64,000 nucleotides of DNA, taken from positions 48,731,863-48,795,862 of the forward strand of contig CM055066.1 of NCBI GenBank assembly GCA_029204045.2. Direction: 5' to 3'. This document shows positions 23,746 to 36,900 of this stretch, in pieces. How positions within the stretch are numbered: the first letter of the stretch is position 1; each line of letters opens with the position of its first letter. Source of the DNA: Tillandsia leiboldiana (taxonomy: Eukaryota; Streptophyta; Magnoliopsida; Poales; Bromeliaceae). Below the pieces are notes generated by a model that saw only the letters and a program-made list of their open reading frames with translations, was not told the origin of the DNA and ran no database searches. The position numbers were made by a program, and so were the translations under genes.

Positions 23746-24774
23746 GCCAAAAAATCGTCGTCGACGCCGCGGCTTCCAAAAAATCCGGGCCTCCGCCAGA
23801 AGATGCGCAACACGAAGATCTCCAACTTTGCTAAAGGGTCCAAGGGCAGGGGAGCTCGGGAAAGGGGGCAGAAAGCCCCAGCCAACAGCCTATTTATAGG
23901 CTCAGCCCGAAAGTCCATCACTTTGGACTTTTGGCCCAAGTTCCGGGCGCCCGCAGGTTTCGGGCGGCTACAGTGTTGGGCCCGGCCCAACACTGTGCGC
24001 GCCCGAATCAACGAGGGAGCGCCACGTGGCCCAGCAACGCTCCCCGCGCCCGGCGCACGCGCGCCCGCGAACCGCGCGACGCCACGTGTCCCGACACGCG
24101 GACGTGCGCGGCTGCACCCGACCAACCACGGGGCGCCACGTGGCGCCCCCCCACGTCGCCCGGCAGCGCCCACGCCGCGCCCACGTGCGCGGCCGCACCG
24201 CCCGTGGCACCGTGTCGGGCACGCATCCCGAGGCAGCCGCCGCTGCCGCGTGGACCGCGCGCACCAGGACCCGCCAACCACGCTCGGCCACGTGTCCGCA
24301 CCCGGTCCACCGTGCACCCGCGCCTCTTCCGTGGACCGCGCCCGCTGCGCCGGCCAACCCGAAGGCGCCACGCGTCCTCCGCCCGGGTGCACGCCTCCGC
24401 GGTGGACCGCGCGCCTGCCCGAGCTCGCTCCGCCGTGCTCCGCCGCTGCCCGCCGCCGCCGGCGATGCCCGGCCGGCCGGAACAGTAACCCAAGTCTCGA
24501 AATCCGTGTTTTCGCATCCGATCTCCGAAAAATACAAATAAATAGTCCATCTTGACCGTTTTCGCGCGCTGAATCGAAATCCGAAGTCCGATTTGCCAAA
24601 TTCCACTTCTAAAATTTACCAAAAATTCCCGGAAGAGCAAACTTGATCCGTTTTTCATGCTGGGTCCAATCCTTGAGTCCAATATGCGCGCAAACACCTC
24701 TAACACCCAACATGGGTCTCCAGAAGCCGCAGATCCAACAGTAATCCAAACGTGGGAATTTCCGGGTCCTCACA
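23745..24774 (-). mobile_element. partial F1 LTR, U3 side (minus orientation)
   Basis: About 1.03 kb is nearly identical to the ends of the LTRs at 33928-37995 and 41286-44935. It includes a minus-strand TATA box (CCTATAAATA, 23891-23900), the GC-rich block 24003-24480 and the terminus CCTCACA at 24774. The rest of this LTR is missing, replaced by F3 sequence on the left. Confidence 0.85.
24023..24294 (-). promoter_or_regulatory. five CACGTG G-box/ABRE motifs in the F1 LTR
   Basis: CACGTG occurs at 24023, 24083, 24137, 24182 and 24289, mostly as GCCACGTGGC or GCCACGTGTC. All lie upstream of the minus-strand TATA box. The same array recurs at 37242-37515 and 44192-44465. G-boxes bind bZIP and bHLH factors in plants. 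Confidence 0.7.
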
Positions 24775-27700
24775 TCCTCCCCCACTAAAAGAAAGTTTCG
24801 TCCTCGAAACAAACACGGCTCAAAAGGGAGTTCAAAGCCAAGGGTAAGCATCCAACAACACAGTCTCCAACTCCCCAGTCGCTACTCACTCCCCGTGATT
24901 ACTCCTCAACAAAACAATAATCAGTACGGCATGGCCCGGTTGCGCAATTCTCTCATCACACGAGCCAGAATTCGCAACGGGCGTCCCTCGTACTCCCACA
25001 CCCACAAATCTCAACTGGAGCGAGTCAATCACGGGCGAGGGGTCCCAAGCAAAACACCTCAGAGCTGAGACGTGGAAGGACCATCAAGAACGCCAACAAA
25101 AGGCTGGGGGAAAAGAGAGAACAACCAAAGTAGCACGCACCAAAACCGCTCCCTGGTGCCAGCTCAACCAGGTGATCCGAGACATACCCATACGGTCATC
25201 CAAAGAAAAGAAGCCCTAATCGGCTAGGGTCCTCACTCAATCACTCTCGGATCCTGACCATCCGCAGGGACTGCTTCACCGCAGTCTACCGTCAAAAGGG
25301 ACCCTCAGGGACACAACCTCGAGCCCTGTTCCTCAACGGTCCCACCCAGCGCCAGCTATAGAATCATCAAACTCAACCCCAAATAGCTCTCCGGTTCCAG
25401 GTATCCGCCACCACAGTGGCCCTATCGGGGTGATACAAAATGCTCAAGAATAACCCAATGGTAACTCCACAGCCACTATGGGAGGCATCACTAACACAAA
25501 GGTCCATCCCCATCTCTGGCAAAGCTGCAATCGGCGCTAGTACCAGTCTCATCATCCATTCGCCATGCTCTCCTGGCACTGCCAAATCCAAAAAAGCTCC
25601 TCACCTCAACAATAAATGTTGATCTCAGCCAAACTCAAATAGCATCCACATTGGCCGGAATTCCACCGCCGCTCCTATGGCTAACACAATGTGACCCAAG
25701 AAGGTGAGCTTCTAAAGAAAAAACTTGTATCTCAATAACCTGGCATACAGCTTCATCCACACAGCATGGTAACACATCCACCAGTGCTCCTCATGCTCCA
25801 AGTCGCTATGGGAGTAGATCATAATATCCCTGGAGGATCTTGTTACCAATGCAATCAAGTACAGCTGGAGCACAATTCCTCAAACCAAAAGAGTGGCAGG
25901 GCGTTAATCAATCCAATTGGCCTCACTATAACATAATGCCCCTACCGTGTCCTGAACACCATCTTGGCGAAATACTCAGCAGTATGATTCCAAAATCTGT
26001 ACCTGCATCAGTCGTACAACTGCCGGAGTATAACTCCATCAAAAGGTCCAGAATAATACTCGGACCTATCTACACCCGAACCATAAAAGGGCCCTCACAG
26101 TCGTGTATCAACGATGTGGCATCACCACCGTATATCAACGGCATGGCACTAGGTCAAACAGACCCCTCGATCCATCAGATCCTGCAACTGTGCCATCAGC
26201 TCTCACAGCTCTACTGGCAATATCCAATGAGGTGCTGTCGAGGGTGGCGCGGTTCCCCGAACCACGCCAAACTCAATCTCTATCTCCCTAACCGGCGGCA
26301 TTATCAACAGCTCAGGTGAAATCACACCCGGAATCTCGTGGCAACAGAGATATCTTTGGGTCCCGGTGCCGCCGTAAGCACCTCTCACACTGTCGCTATA
26401 ACCAGTGTGCTCTAACGACCTCAACAACCAAATCTCCTCTCGTCTGCCTCGCGGAAGGTCAAAGTCCTCTCCTTCCGCAGTCTAACATCCTGTGGCACTG
26501 TGCCAACCAAAACCCAAGCACTAGGTCGAAACGCCGAACTGCCATAATTACCAATAAGTCTACCCGTATATCTCGCGGCCTCAACTGCATAGGACATAAT
26601 CCACAAGCCTCCCCCACATACACAACACTAACAGGAACCCGTACCTCAAGTGCATGTGGTAACAATCTGCCTCTAGTCCATGCAGGAATGCAACATGCTC
26701 CTACTCCGACTGCTGTGATAAAATCACACCTGCGACAACTCGATCCACTACCGTGGCGCCCTCCAACCGGGCGGCACAGATTCATCCGCTCAAAGCAAGT
26801 GGTTGTCGCCCAATCTGCCTGAAAATCAGGACTATCCACAAGGGAGCACGACCTCTGTCTCTGCTCACATTGGGGCGACGAATAAAGTCCTCCGCAGATA
26901 ACAAATCCACGCTACCGCTGCGCCACTCCGATATAGAGGTTGATGCTGCCATCGGGGTCCACCCGATCTCTGGCATCACGGGAACCAGTTATCTAGGAAA
27001 AATAAAATCAGAAACATCTCTGCCGGCCGATCTGTCCTCCATCACCCGGCGCCAAGCGCCAATATCCAGAACTCACCTCTGGCGGCAGATCCCTATCCAA
27101 AGGAATTGCAGCGCCGCGCTCCATACACCACGCCTACACCATCGAAGCGTCAATAATCCAAAACGGAGGGACCAACTAAACTGAAAGGTATCCTGGCGCA
27201 ATCCACTCTCAGCCACACATATCCTATGCGCCTCGTCCCTCGAAACCTGGAGCGCGTAGTTCAACGACTGTAAAAACTCCCTAGCATAGGGAGGCTCTCC
27301 GAGAGTCTCTCCATCACCACCAACCCCAATTCTGCCTACAAAGGCTCCAACTCAAACCTATGAATCGGGATGGTTCAGACTGCCGGGACTGGCTCCATCG
27401 ATCAATGATGTCCCTAAGCTCAGCTACTATCCACTATCCATCCTGCCTCGGTGCCTCGGCACTACTCATCGACACGGAGGGGCTGCTCGCTCAGTCGGTG
27501 CCACAAGTACAACTGAAGGTACCACTGCATAGGAAGAAAGTTCTGGAGGACACTCAAGCGGTACTGCCACTGGCTATGCTCTCTGCTCCAACAAGCGCAT
27601 CAAACGTTCCATGGCTTCTTCCTGGCATCGGACAGCCTTCGACATCTGTGCCATCTGGATCCATAACTCCTGGGTCTCGCTCTGCTTTGATAGCTCTGTC

Positions 27701-28063
27701 TCCCGCTGCTCGGGTTACTCATCAGATGCGGGATGTGCCCTCTTCGCTACACGACGTCTCAGGGGCATCGTAGTCCACTGCACAATAAAAAACATCAGGA
27801 CACAACAACCAAACGACCCAATCCAGTGAAAGTCTAAGACATGCTATCAATTCCACAGCATTATGTTGTCTGCAGCCAACATAATCGCTTAGGAGCATAA
27901 ACATGCCAATCACTCATCCCGTCTCTTGGGAGAGGTACAAAACTCGATCAGGACTCTCGCTAAAAGTCACGACTCTCACGTAGTCATCCTAATGTCCAAC
28001 CACAAGCCTAGGGTTTCTAAGTCCTCAATGACCTACAACCTAGGCTCTGATACCACTCTAATC
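24775..28063 (-). mobile_element. F1 internal domain, copy A (degenerate gag-pol)
   Basis: On the minus strand the order is as follows. The PBS complementary to initiator Met tRNA is at 28043-28055 (TGGTATCAGAGCC). Gag starts at an ATG at 27766-27768 and reads MPLRRRVAKRAHP and later MERLMRLLEQRA. A gag remnant SRDEAHRICVAESGLRQD is near 27230. A wrecked protease (LPHALEVRVPV) and RT start (REIEIEFGVVRGTAP) lie at 26280-26640, RNase H scraps (VSDASHSGCG, SILYHP) at 25380-25510, and a polypurine tract is at 24775-24790. Most of RT and all of integrase are missing, so the 3.3-kb domain is non-autonomous. Confidence 0.8.
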
Positions 28064-28114
28064 TGTCACGCCCCGGGGTCGAAACTGCGACCCGGCTCGC
28101 CAACAGATCCGCCA

Positions 28115-28135
28115 CCTATGCCAAACCCGCATAGG
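28115..28135 (-). other. LTR-end hairpin (F1 form)
   Basis: CCTATGC, loop CAAACCC, GCATAGG: a perfect 7-bp stem about 50 bp inside the LTR end. F2 uses a different stem sequence at the same place. Confidence 0.6.
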
Positions 28136-28560
28136 CGAAGCGTCCTACCTGCAAGAAAAGTACTACAGCTAAACAGATATCAGAGCTATAAATAAAAATC
28201 TGCTGTATAACTAAATCAATCACTGTACAACTGGAAATAATACAACAATATCCGTCTCCCAAAAATGATAATCATACAATATCCTCATATACAAACTCAG
28301 AACTCAACCGGGAGGTATCTCCAATAAATACATCAGTGTACAGGCTCTCAATACATGACAATCCTCACTACATCAGTCTCTCAAAGAAGGAAAAATAAAA
28401 TAACTAATCTACTGAAGCTCTCCTCTGAAGGGGTACCGCTACACACCAACGACGGGTAGGGAACTAGCTCGCGACTCCCTCGCCTCGGTCAGAAGGATCA
28501 GCAACAGGAACAACAGGAACCGGAGTAGAAGTCCCTGGGGAAAGACACCACGACGGGTGT

Positions 28561-28586
28561 GAGAACTACATCCCACAGTAGTTCTC
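28561..28586 (-). other. leader hairpin GAGAACTAC/GTAGTTCTC (F1 form)
   Basis: A perfect 9-bp stem with loop ATCCCACA. It recurs at 34425-34450 and 41783-41808, and with changes in F2 and F3. Confidence 0.65.
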
Positions 28587-30087
28587 AGTGGGTGCCGCCA
28601 ACAAGCCCGACAGTCTGCCCACTAAGTCTACTAGAGGCATAAAGCAACAAATGCAGTACTGTAAGGAAAGCTGGGAAAAGTAAACTCTACAGCTACTATG
28701 CCTCTATCTAGATGCTCAAAGAGTGGAACAGAAAGAACATGATGCCACAACTAACTCTCATCTCGGATCACCCAATCTGAACTGACTGCCTCCTCGGGTC
28801 CAGTCAAACCTGCGCCAACCTACTGCCGTTACGTCCCGGAGGAGCGGACTTATGTAGGACGTCCATGACTGCCAACACCAGCACAGCCAGAGGGACAAAA
28901 GCAACGACAAGTCGCGATAGAAAAGTTCAAGCTCACGCCGGTACAACAACCCGGTCTCGCCTACTCCGGAGTGGCACTCGAGGGGAGCGACCCGCTCGAG
29001 TCAAAAAGTAACCCATCTCAAATATCTCTGTAAAGTATCTCTGTCAAGCTCAAATGTGGCTCATGCAGGCTATGATCCACGATCAAACAGATCGGTAACT
29101 CCAAGCTCAAAGCACAACTCAGTCGGAAAAAGAACCTCGACTCGAACAGGAATAGCCCAAAACACTCTCACAGCTTTGTCGGAGAACCCTCAACGACTCA
29201 ATCTGATAATGCATGACCATGGCTGAGTCGGGAAACCTCCACAACTCGATCTGCCAGAACCCCAAGATCCTCAAAGCTAAGTGGGAGAACCACCTCCACC
29301 ACTAAATCAGAAAAACAACCTCTAGATCACACTCTACCAACTCATAGCACAAAGTCGCATCCACTGCGAGAAACTGCCTCAACAGGCCAACACCGCATCC
29401 ACTGCGAACAACTGCCTCAACAGGCCAACATCGCATCCACTGACACGAGGAAGGGTCCGGGAACCCCGAAAGACTAGAACCTACAATCCAAATCAAACAA
29501 GAACAGGCTCTAGGCATAGCCTCTCGTTGTTCTCGTCCCAAGAAGAAGGCAGACCTTAGAACCCAGACCACTCGAATCATCTCGGGTGGTTAATTTATAG
29601 GAAAAAGGTGACATTTCTTACTGAAGCCATCTGATCTGTAAGAAATCCATATTTAATGATTTTTTAGTTCTTTTTAGGAAAACAGTTGAAACCAAGTTTT
29701 ATATCCAAGCCTCGAAGGGCTAATGCCTTCGTCCAATCGATCAAGACAGACTCCGGCGACCCTACGATGCTTGGAAGAAACCATTTGGTTGACAAAAATC
29801 ATATGTGTGTCCAAAAAGGCTCTGGGTTTAAGGTCCTGCTAACACTGATATACCGCTGCCACTAACACAGCGGCGACAGATAAAACAAGAGAATAAAACA
29901 TCTCGGGACCGCCGTCTACCCAAACAGCTCCCGCTTCAGATGAACAACCAACTACATCTACCAGACTCCACTCTGCTCCCAAGCACGAGTGTAACATGCA
30001 TTCCACACTAAAAGATAACTCCTGACCACTCGTGTCACGCCCCGGCATCGAAACTGCGACCCGGGCTCGCCAACAGATCCGCCGCCC

Positions 30088-30104
30088 ATACGGGAAGCCC
30101 GTAT
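30088..30104 (-). other. LTR-end hairpin (F2 form)
   Basis: ATACGGG, loop AAG, CCCGTAT: a perfect 7-bp stem at the position of the F1 CCTATGC/GCATAGG hairpin. Confidence 0.6.
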
Positions 30105-30436
30105 AGACGAAGCGACTAACCTGCAAAAGAGCATCTATACTATGCAGATATCAGAGCCGAAAGTAAAACTGCTAGAAATAAAAACTATATACAACACAGG
30201 TCCTCACCAAAAGTACAAAAGTCACTCGAGCAGTAGAAAATAAATACAACTCTATACCTCACTACAAAGTTCTCTCAACAGGAACTCTCAAAAGTAATAA
30301 GGGTACATCTACTCTCTGGACGACGACTGGTGGGGAACTATCTCGCGACTCCCTTACCACGATCAGAAGAAGCAGCAACAGGAGCAGCAGGAACCGGAGT
30401 AGAAGTCCCTGTGGGAAAATACACCACGACGGGTGT

Positions 30437-30461
30437 GAGAACTACGTCCCAAGTAGTTCTC
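30437..30461 (-). other. leader hairpin (F2 form)
   Basis: GAGAACTAC, loop GTCCCAA, GTAGTTCTC. The stem is identical to F1 while the loop differs in length and sequence. Confidence 0.65.
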
Positions 30462-33060
30462 AGTGGGTGCCGCCAACAAGCCCGACGGACTGCCCACTAA
30501 GTCTACTAGAGGCATAAAGTAACAATATAAAACTGAAATGAAAGGGCTGGAAAAGTAACTCAACAGCTACTATGCCTCTATCTAGATGCTCAAGAAAAGG
30601 AACAGATGAAACATGATGCATCTACTAACACACACAGTAAACTCACCAAATCTAAACTGACTGCCTCAAAGGGTCCAGTCAAACCTGCGCCCACCTACTG
30701 CCGCATATCCTCAACAGGACGGGTCTACCGTAGGGTGTCCGTGACTGCCGCCAACCGGGCCAGTCAGAGGGACGGCGTCGACAAGTCGCGATAGCAAGTA
30801 ACAGGCCCAACTCCGGAGTGGCTCTCGAGGGGAGCGACCCCACCGAGGAAAGTATCCGCGTAACTCTGTCGAGCTCAAATATGGCTCATGCAGGCTATAG
30901 TCCAAACCACGATCAACAAGATCGACCAACAACACCAACTCTCAACCACAAGCTGGAAGTCACACAGCTGGGGCCACCGTCCACCGGACGGCTCCCACAA
31001 CAGAACACTAAACTCTCCAGAAAGACCGACACCATAAGGGTTCGGAAACCCGATAGACCGGCGCTAAGAACCCTATCAAACAAGAACAGACTCTAGGCTC
31101 CGACTATCGAAGTTCCCGATCCCTTATAGTTCGGGAAAGCAATAATCACAGTACAACTCGCAGAAGACACCAACAGGGCCCGAAAGTCCCGGGAGACCTA
31201 CCCCTACAACCCTATCAAACAAGAACAGGTTCCAGGCTCGGCCCCCGTGGCTTTCGTCCCGACAGAGGAACGACCCCTAGAACCCAGACCACTCGAATCC
31301 TTTCGAGTGGGGAGATTTACGGGAAAAGGTGACATTTGTTATTGAAAACTAATTTGATCTGGAAGAAATTCATATTTAATGATTTTAGTTCTTTTTAGAA
31401 AAACAGTTAGAAAACAAGTGTTTTACCCAAACCCCGAAGGGCTGATGCCTTTGTCCAATCAAACAAGAACAGACTCCAGCGGCCCTTCGATGTTTGGAAG
31501 AAAACATTGGTAGACTAAAATCATGTATATGTCGAAAAGGGTTCTGGGTTCTAGGTCCGGCTAACACTAGTAAACTACTGCCACTAACACAGTGGCGACG
31601 ACCCAAACAGGGGAAAACAAGATCTCTCGGGTCCACCGTTTACCCCAAACGGTTTCCGATTCAGACAAGCGAACCACTACATCTACCAGACTCCACTCTG
31701 CTCCCAAGCACGAGTGCAATGCATCCCACACTATAGAGAAGTCCCGACCGCTCGGCCCACTACCCGGGCGAGGATAACACTAAGTCCAGGAATGCGACAT
31801 AAAGTGTGGATGTCTAAACATAAATAACCCTAGCCCAAGTGAAGGTTTTCTACTGGTCTGGTTACACATGCAACATATGACGGGGGTGCTAGGTCAGGTT
31901 CCAATATAACAAATATTTAACATGATAGTAGGAAGCAAGAGATCACAAGATCGACAGATAAAACAAGGATCAACAATTCCTACACTCTAGCATGCTACCC
32001 AAGTCCAATCACTATCATGCATGATTCTATATCAATAGAATTAGAGTACAGTCCATAGATCTTGAAAGTAAGCCACCCACCTGAAGACGCTAACTGTCCG
32101 GAGTCGTACAGCTGAGAAAACCAGGAAAATAACCACTCTAGGTCCAACAGGTCCAGCACAGTCCACAATCCCTCCTGGGTACAACATAAGGCTACAGTTA
32201 CACTTTAAATCCATTAAAATCCAGGTTTTACAAATCTGCTGGGAACAGTCCACTTACTGCGAAATTTTCACCTATAAAACGAACTCCAAAAATTCTGATA
32301 AAAATACCACAGCGATCCTCGCGTCGATAGCTTCGAAACGGGTACCTGCACGTCCAATTCCGAGCACCGTAGGCCAAGTTACAAATTCCACAGTATCGGT
32401 GCGCACAATCCCAAAACCATTCAACTGTAAACTCTTGTACAGATAAAAGGAACAGTGTATACCTTCGGGAAGGTCTCCAAAAATTCTAAGAAAAATCCAC
32501 GATGATCCTCGCGTCGAGTAGATGAAAAAAGTCTATAAGCACGTCTTGATCCGAGACTCGTGCGCGAAGATCTCCTCAAAAGAAGGTGCTGCCCTCACCA
32601 AAATCTCACAGCAAAAAGGGTCCCAATGAGCACGAGAAAACACCTCGAAAAACGTGAAATCTGAAAATGTCCGAGAAACCCAAAATCGTAGCCTCACCTG
32701 TTACGAATCCAGCAGCGAAGAAATCGCTCGAAACGATGGTCGGAGTAGGTTGGGGGAGCTCGTACACCGAAGAGCGACGGAAGAAACACCGAAGAAAGAG
32801 CGTCGTGCCGCGCCAAGAAAAATCTGAAACCTCGGGATTCGAGCCTCCAAAAATTCTTAAACTCCGCAGGAAGATCAAGGATTAAGAGAGGAAAAATTCA
32901 TCAAGAGGAAGCTCGGGGAGATCTTGCACAGACAGGGAGAAAAAGGGCTGCAAAGAGGGCTCGGGCTGTCTATTTATAGGCCCAAAGGAACAATTCGGAT
33001 AATACCGAAATTGTCCCAAGATTCGGGCGGCTACAGTGCGGCCCAGCCCGGATTCGGGCG

Positions 33061-33927
33061 CAATCCACTCTCAGCCACACATATCCTATGCGCCTCGTCC
33101 CTCGAAACCTGGAGCGCGTAGTTCAACGACTGTAAAAACTCCCTAGCATAGGGAGGCTCTCCGAGAGTCTCTCCATCACCACCAACCCCAATTCTGCCTA
33201 CAAAGGCTCCAACTCAAACCTATGAATCGGGATGGTTCAGACTGCCGGGACTGGCTCCATCGATCAATGATGTCCCTAAGCTCAGCTACTATCCACTATC
33301 CATCCTGCCTCGGTGCCTCGGCACTACTCATCGACACGGAGGGGCTGCTCGCTCAGTCGGTGCCACAAGGATTGGACTGAAGGTACCACTGCATAGGAAG
33401 AAAGTTCTGGAGGACACTCAAGCGGTACTGCCACTGGCTATGCTATCTGCTCCAACAAGCGCATCAAACGTTCCATGGCTTCTTCCTTGCATCGGACAGC
33501 CTCCGACATCTGTGCCATCTGGATCCATAACTCCTAGGTCTCGCTCTGCTCTGATAGCTCTGTCTCCCGCTGCTCGGGTTACTCATCAGATGCGGGATGT
33601 GCCCTCTTCGCTACACGACGTCTCAGGGGCATCGTAGTCCACTGCACAATAAAAAACATCAGGACACAACAACCAAACGACCCAATCCAGTGAAAGTCTA
33701 AGACATGTTATCAATTCCACAGCATTATGTTGTCTGCAGCCAACATAATCGCTTAGGAGCATAAACATGCCAATCACTCATCCCGTCTCTTGGGAGAGGT
33801 ACAAAACTCGATCAGGACTCTCGCTAAAAGTCACGACTCTCACGTAGTCATCCTAATGTCCAACCACAAGCCTAGGGTTTCTAAGTCCTCAATGACCTAC
33901 AACCTAGGCTCTGATACCACTCTAATC
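33061..33927 (-). mobile_element. partial F1 internal domain (gag 5' part and PBS)
   Basis: This is a near-identical copy of 27199-28063 (offset about 5862-5864). It joins truncated F2 LTR on the left and a full F1 LTR on the right. Confidence 0.88.
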
Positions 33928-36900
33928 TGTCACGCCCCGGGGTCGAAACTGCGACCCGGCTCGCCAACAGATCCGCCACCTCTGCCAAACCCGCATAGGC
34001 GAAGCGTCCTACCTGCAAGAAAAGTACTATAGCTAAACAGATATCAGAGCTATAAATAAAAATCTACTGTATAATTAAATCAATCACTGTACAACTGGAA
34101 ATAATACAACAATGTCCGTCTCCCAAAAATGATAATCATACAATATCCTCATATACAAACTCAGAACTCAACCGGGAGGTATCTCCAATAAATACATCAG
34201 TGTACAGGCTCTCAATACATGACAATCCTCACTACATCAGTCTCTCAAAGAAGGAAAAATAAAATAACTAATCTACTGAAGCTCTCCTCTGAAGGGGTAC
34301 CGCCACACACCAACGACGGGTAGGGAACTAGCTCGCGACTCCCTCGCCTCGGTCAGAAGGATCAGCAACAGGAACAACAGGAACCGGAGTAGAAGTCCCT
34401 GGGGAAAGACACCACGACGGGTGTGAGAACTACATCCCACAGTAGTTCTCAGTGGGTGCCGCCAACAAGCCCGACGGTCTGCCTACTAAGTCTACTAGAG
34501 GCATAAAGCAACAAATGCAGCACTGTAAGGAAAGCTGGGAAAAGTAAACTGTACAGCTACTATGCCTCTATCTAGATGCTCAAAGAGTGGAACAGAAAGA
34601 ACATGATGCCACAACTAACTCTCATCTCGGATCACCCAATCTGAACTGACTGCCTCCTCGGGTCCAGTCAAACCTGCGCCAACCTACTACCGTTACGTCC
34701 CGGGGGAGCGGACTTATGTAGGACGTCCATGACTGCCAACACCAGCACAGCCAGAGGGACAAAAGCAACGACAAGTCGCGATAGAAAAGTTCAAGCTCAC
34801 GCCGGTACAACAACCCGGTCTCGCCTACTCCGGAGTGGCACTCGAGGGGAGCGACCCGCTTGAGTCAAAAAGTAACCCATCTCAAATATCTCTGTAAAGT
34901 ATCTCTGTCAAGCTCAAATGTGGCTCATGCAGGCTATGATCCACGATCAAACAGATCGGTAACTCCAAGCTCAAAGCACAACTCAGTCGGAAAAAGAACC
35001 TCGACTCGAACAGGAATAGCCCAAAACACTCTCACAGCTATGTCGGAGAACCCTCAACGACTCAATCTGATAATGCACGACCATGGCTGAGTCGGGAAAC
35101 CTCCACGACTCGATCTGCCAGAACCCCAAGATCCTCAAAGCTAAGTGGGAGAACCACCTCCACCACTAAATCAGAAAAACAACCTCTAGATCACACTCTA
35201 CCAACTCATAGCACAAAGTCGCATCCACTGCGAGAAACTGCCTCAACAGGCCAACACCGCATCCACTGCGAACAACTGCCTCAACAGGCCAACATCGCAT
35301 CCACTGACACGAGGAAGGGTCCGGGAACCCCGAAAGACTAGAACCTACAATCCAAATCAAACAAGAACAGGCTCTAGGCATAGCCTCTCGTTGTTCTCGT
35401 CCCAAGAAGAAGGCAGACCTTAGAACCCAGACCACTCGAATCATCTCGGGTGGTTAATTTATAGGAAAAAGGTGACATTTCTTACTGAAGCCATCTGATC
35501 TATAAGAAATCAATATTTAATGATTTTTTAGTTCTTTTTAGGAAAATAGTTGAAACCAAGTTTTATATCCAAGCCTCGAAGGGCTAATGCCTTCGTCCAA
35601 TCGATCAAGACAGACTCCGGCGACCCTACGATGCTTGGAAGAAACCATTTGGTTGACAAAAATCATATGTGTGTCCAAAAAGGTTCTGGGTTTAAGGTCC
35701 TGCTAACACTGATATACCGCTGCCACTAACACAGCGGCGACAGATAAAACAAGAGAATAAAACATCTCGGGACCGCCGTCTACCCAAACAGCTCCCGCTT
35801 CAGATGAACAACCAACTACATCTACCAGACTCCACTCTGCTCCCAAGCACGAGTGTAACATGCATCCCACACTAAAAGATAACTCCTGACCACTCAGCCC
35901 ACTACCCGGGCGAGGAAGAACACTATGTCCAGGAAAGTAGAAGTGTGGATGTCTAAAGCAGAAATAACCCTAGCCCAAGTGAGGGTTTTCTACTAGTCTG
36001 GTTACACATGCAACATATGACGGGGTGCTAGGTCAAATTCCAAGATAACAATAATCAACAGCTTGTAGGGAAGGAAAATAAACACATGATCATCTAACAG
36101 CATTAGGAACATCAATTCCTATAATCTAGCATGCTATATAGAACACATCTATAACATGCAAGTCCCTACACAGATAGAATTAACGCACAGTCCATAGGTC
36201 ATGAAGACAAGGCCACCCACCTGAAAATGCTAACTGTCCGGAGTTCCACAGCTGAAAACACCAGAAGCAACAACCTCCACTAATCCTCAACACCAACGGG
36301 TTCACAAACATCCGCAAATACTCCTGGGTACAACAAAAGGTCCAAGGTTACACTTTATTCCACAAAATAACCAAGTACAAAAATCCGCAGAAGACAGTCC
36401 TGAAGATCTGAACTTTCCACCTGCAGAAATGCCCTGAAAATTCCGATAAAAATATCACAGCGAGCGTCTCGTCGAGACCTTCGAAACGGGTACATGTACG
36501 CCCAAATCCGAGCCCCGTAGGCCAAGTTACAAATTCCACTGTACAGGTGCGCAAACACACACAACCACACAACTGTAAACTCAAACACAGATAAAAGGGG
36601 AATAGTATACCTTCGGGCAAGCCTCAGAAAAATCCTAGAAAAATACAATGATAATCCTTGCAACGAGTAGATCCAAAAAGAGTATAGGCTCGTCTCAATC
36701 CGACACTCGGGTGCGGAGATAAAATTCCGGCAAGGGGCCGCTGTCCAAAAACTCCACCAGAAAATAGCGGCTTAGAAATGCCTCGAAAACCGTGTCATAA
36801 ACTCTGAATCCAGCAAGATGATCAACATGAAAGTCGAAGAGGTACCTCTCGTGATTCCAACGCCGCAGAAATCGTCCAAAAATACTGAAGGAGTAGCTCT

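Larger units (their letters stand above)
28064..30032 (-). mobile_element. F1 LTR segment cut by an F2 LTR
   Basis: It begins TGTCACGCCCCGGGGTC and is collinear with 33928-35895 and 41286-43255 until 30032, where F2 sequence takes over. It contains both LTR hairpins and a 38-bp tandem repeat (CGCATCCACTG at 29356, 29394 and 29432). Confidence 0.85.
30033..33060 (-). mobile_element. truncated F2 LTR inserted in the F1 LTR
   Basis: It starts TGTCACGCCCCGGCATC and is homologous to the reverse complement of 48444-51127. It retains the LTR-end hairpin (30088-30104), the leader hairpin (30437-30461) and a minus-strand TATA box (CCTATAAATA, 32971-32980). It ends at GATTCGGGCG|CAATCC, where F1 internal sequence resumes in mid-gag. 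The U3 part with the G-boxes is therefore lost. Confidence 0.8.

Noticed and set aside
23353..24555. 400-codon plus-strand ORF spanning a hAT flank, F3 LTR and F1 LTR
   Set aside because: It crosses two element junctions, so it cannot be an ancestral gene; the second half is GC-rich filler.
25840..27773. Plus-strand ORFs of 130-170 codons in the F1 internal domain (repeated at 39.0-41.0 kb)
   Set aside because: The recognisable gag-pol scraps are on the opposite strand; these are shadows of that decayed sequence.
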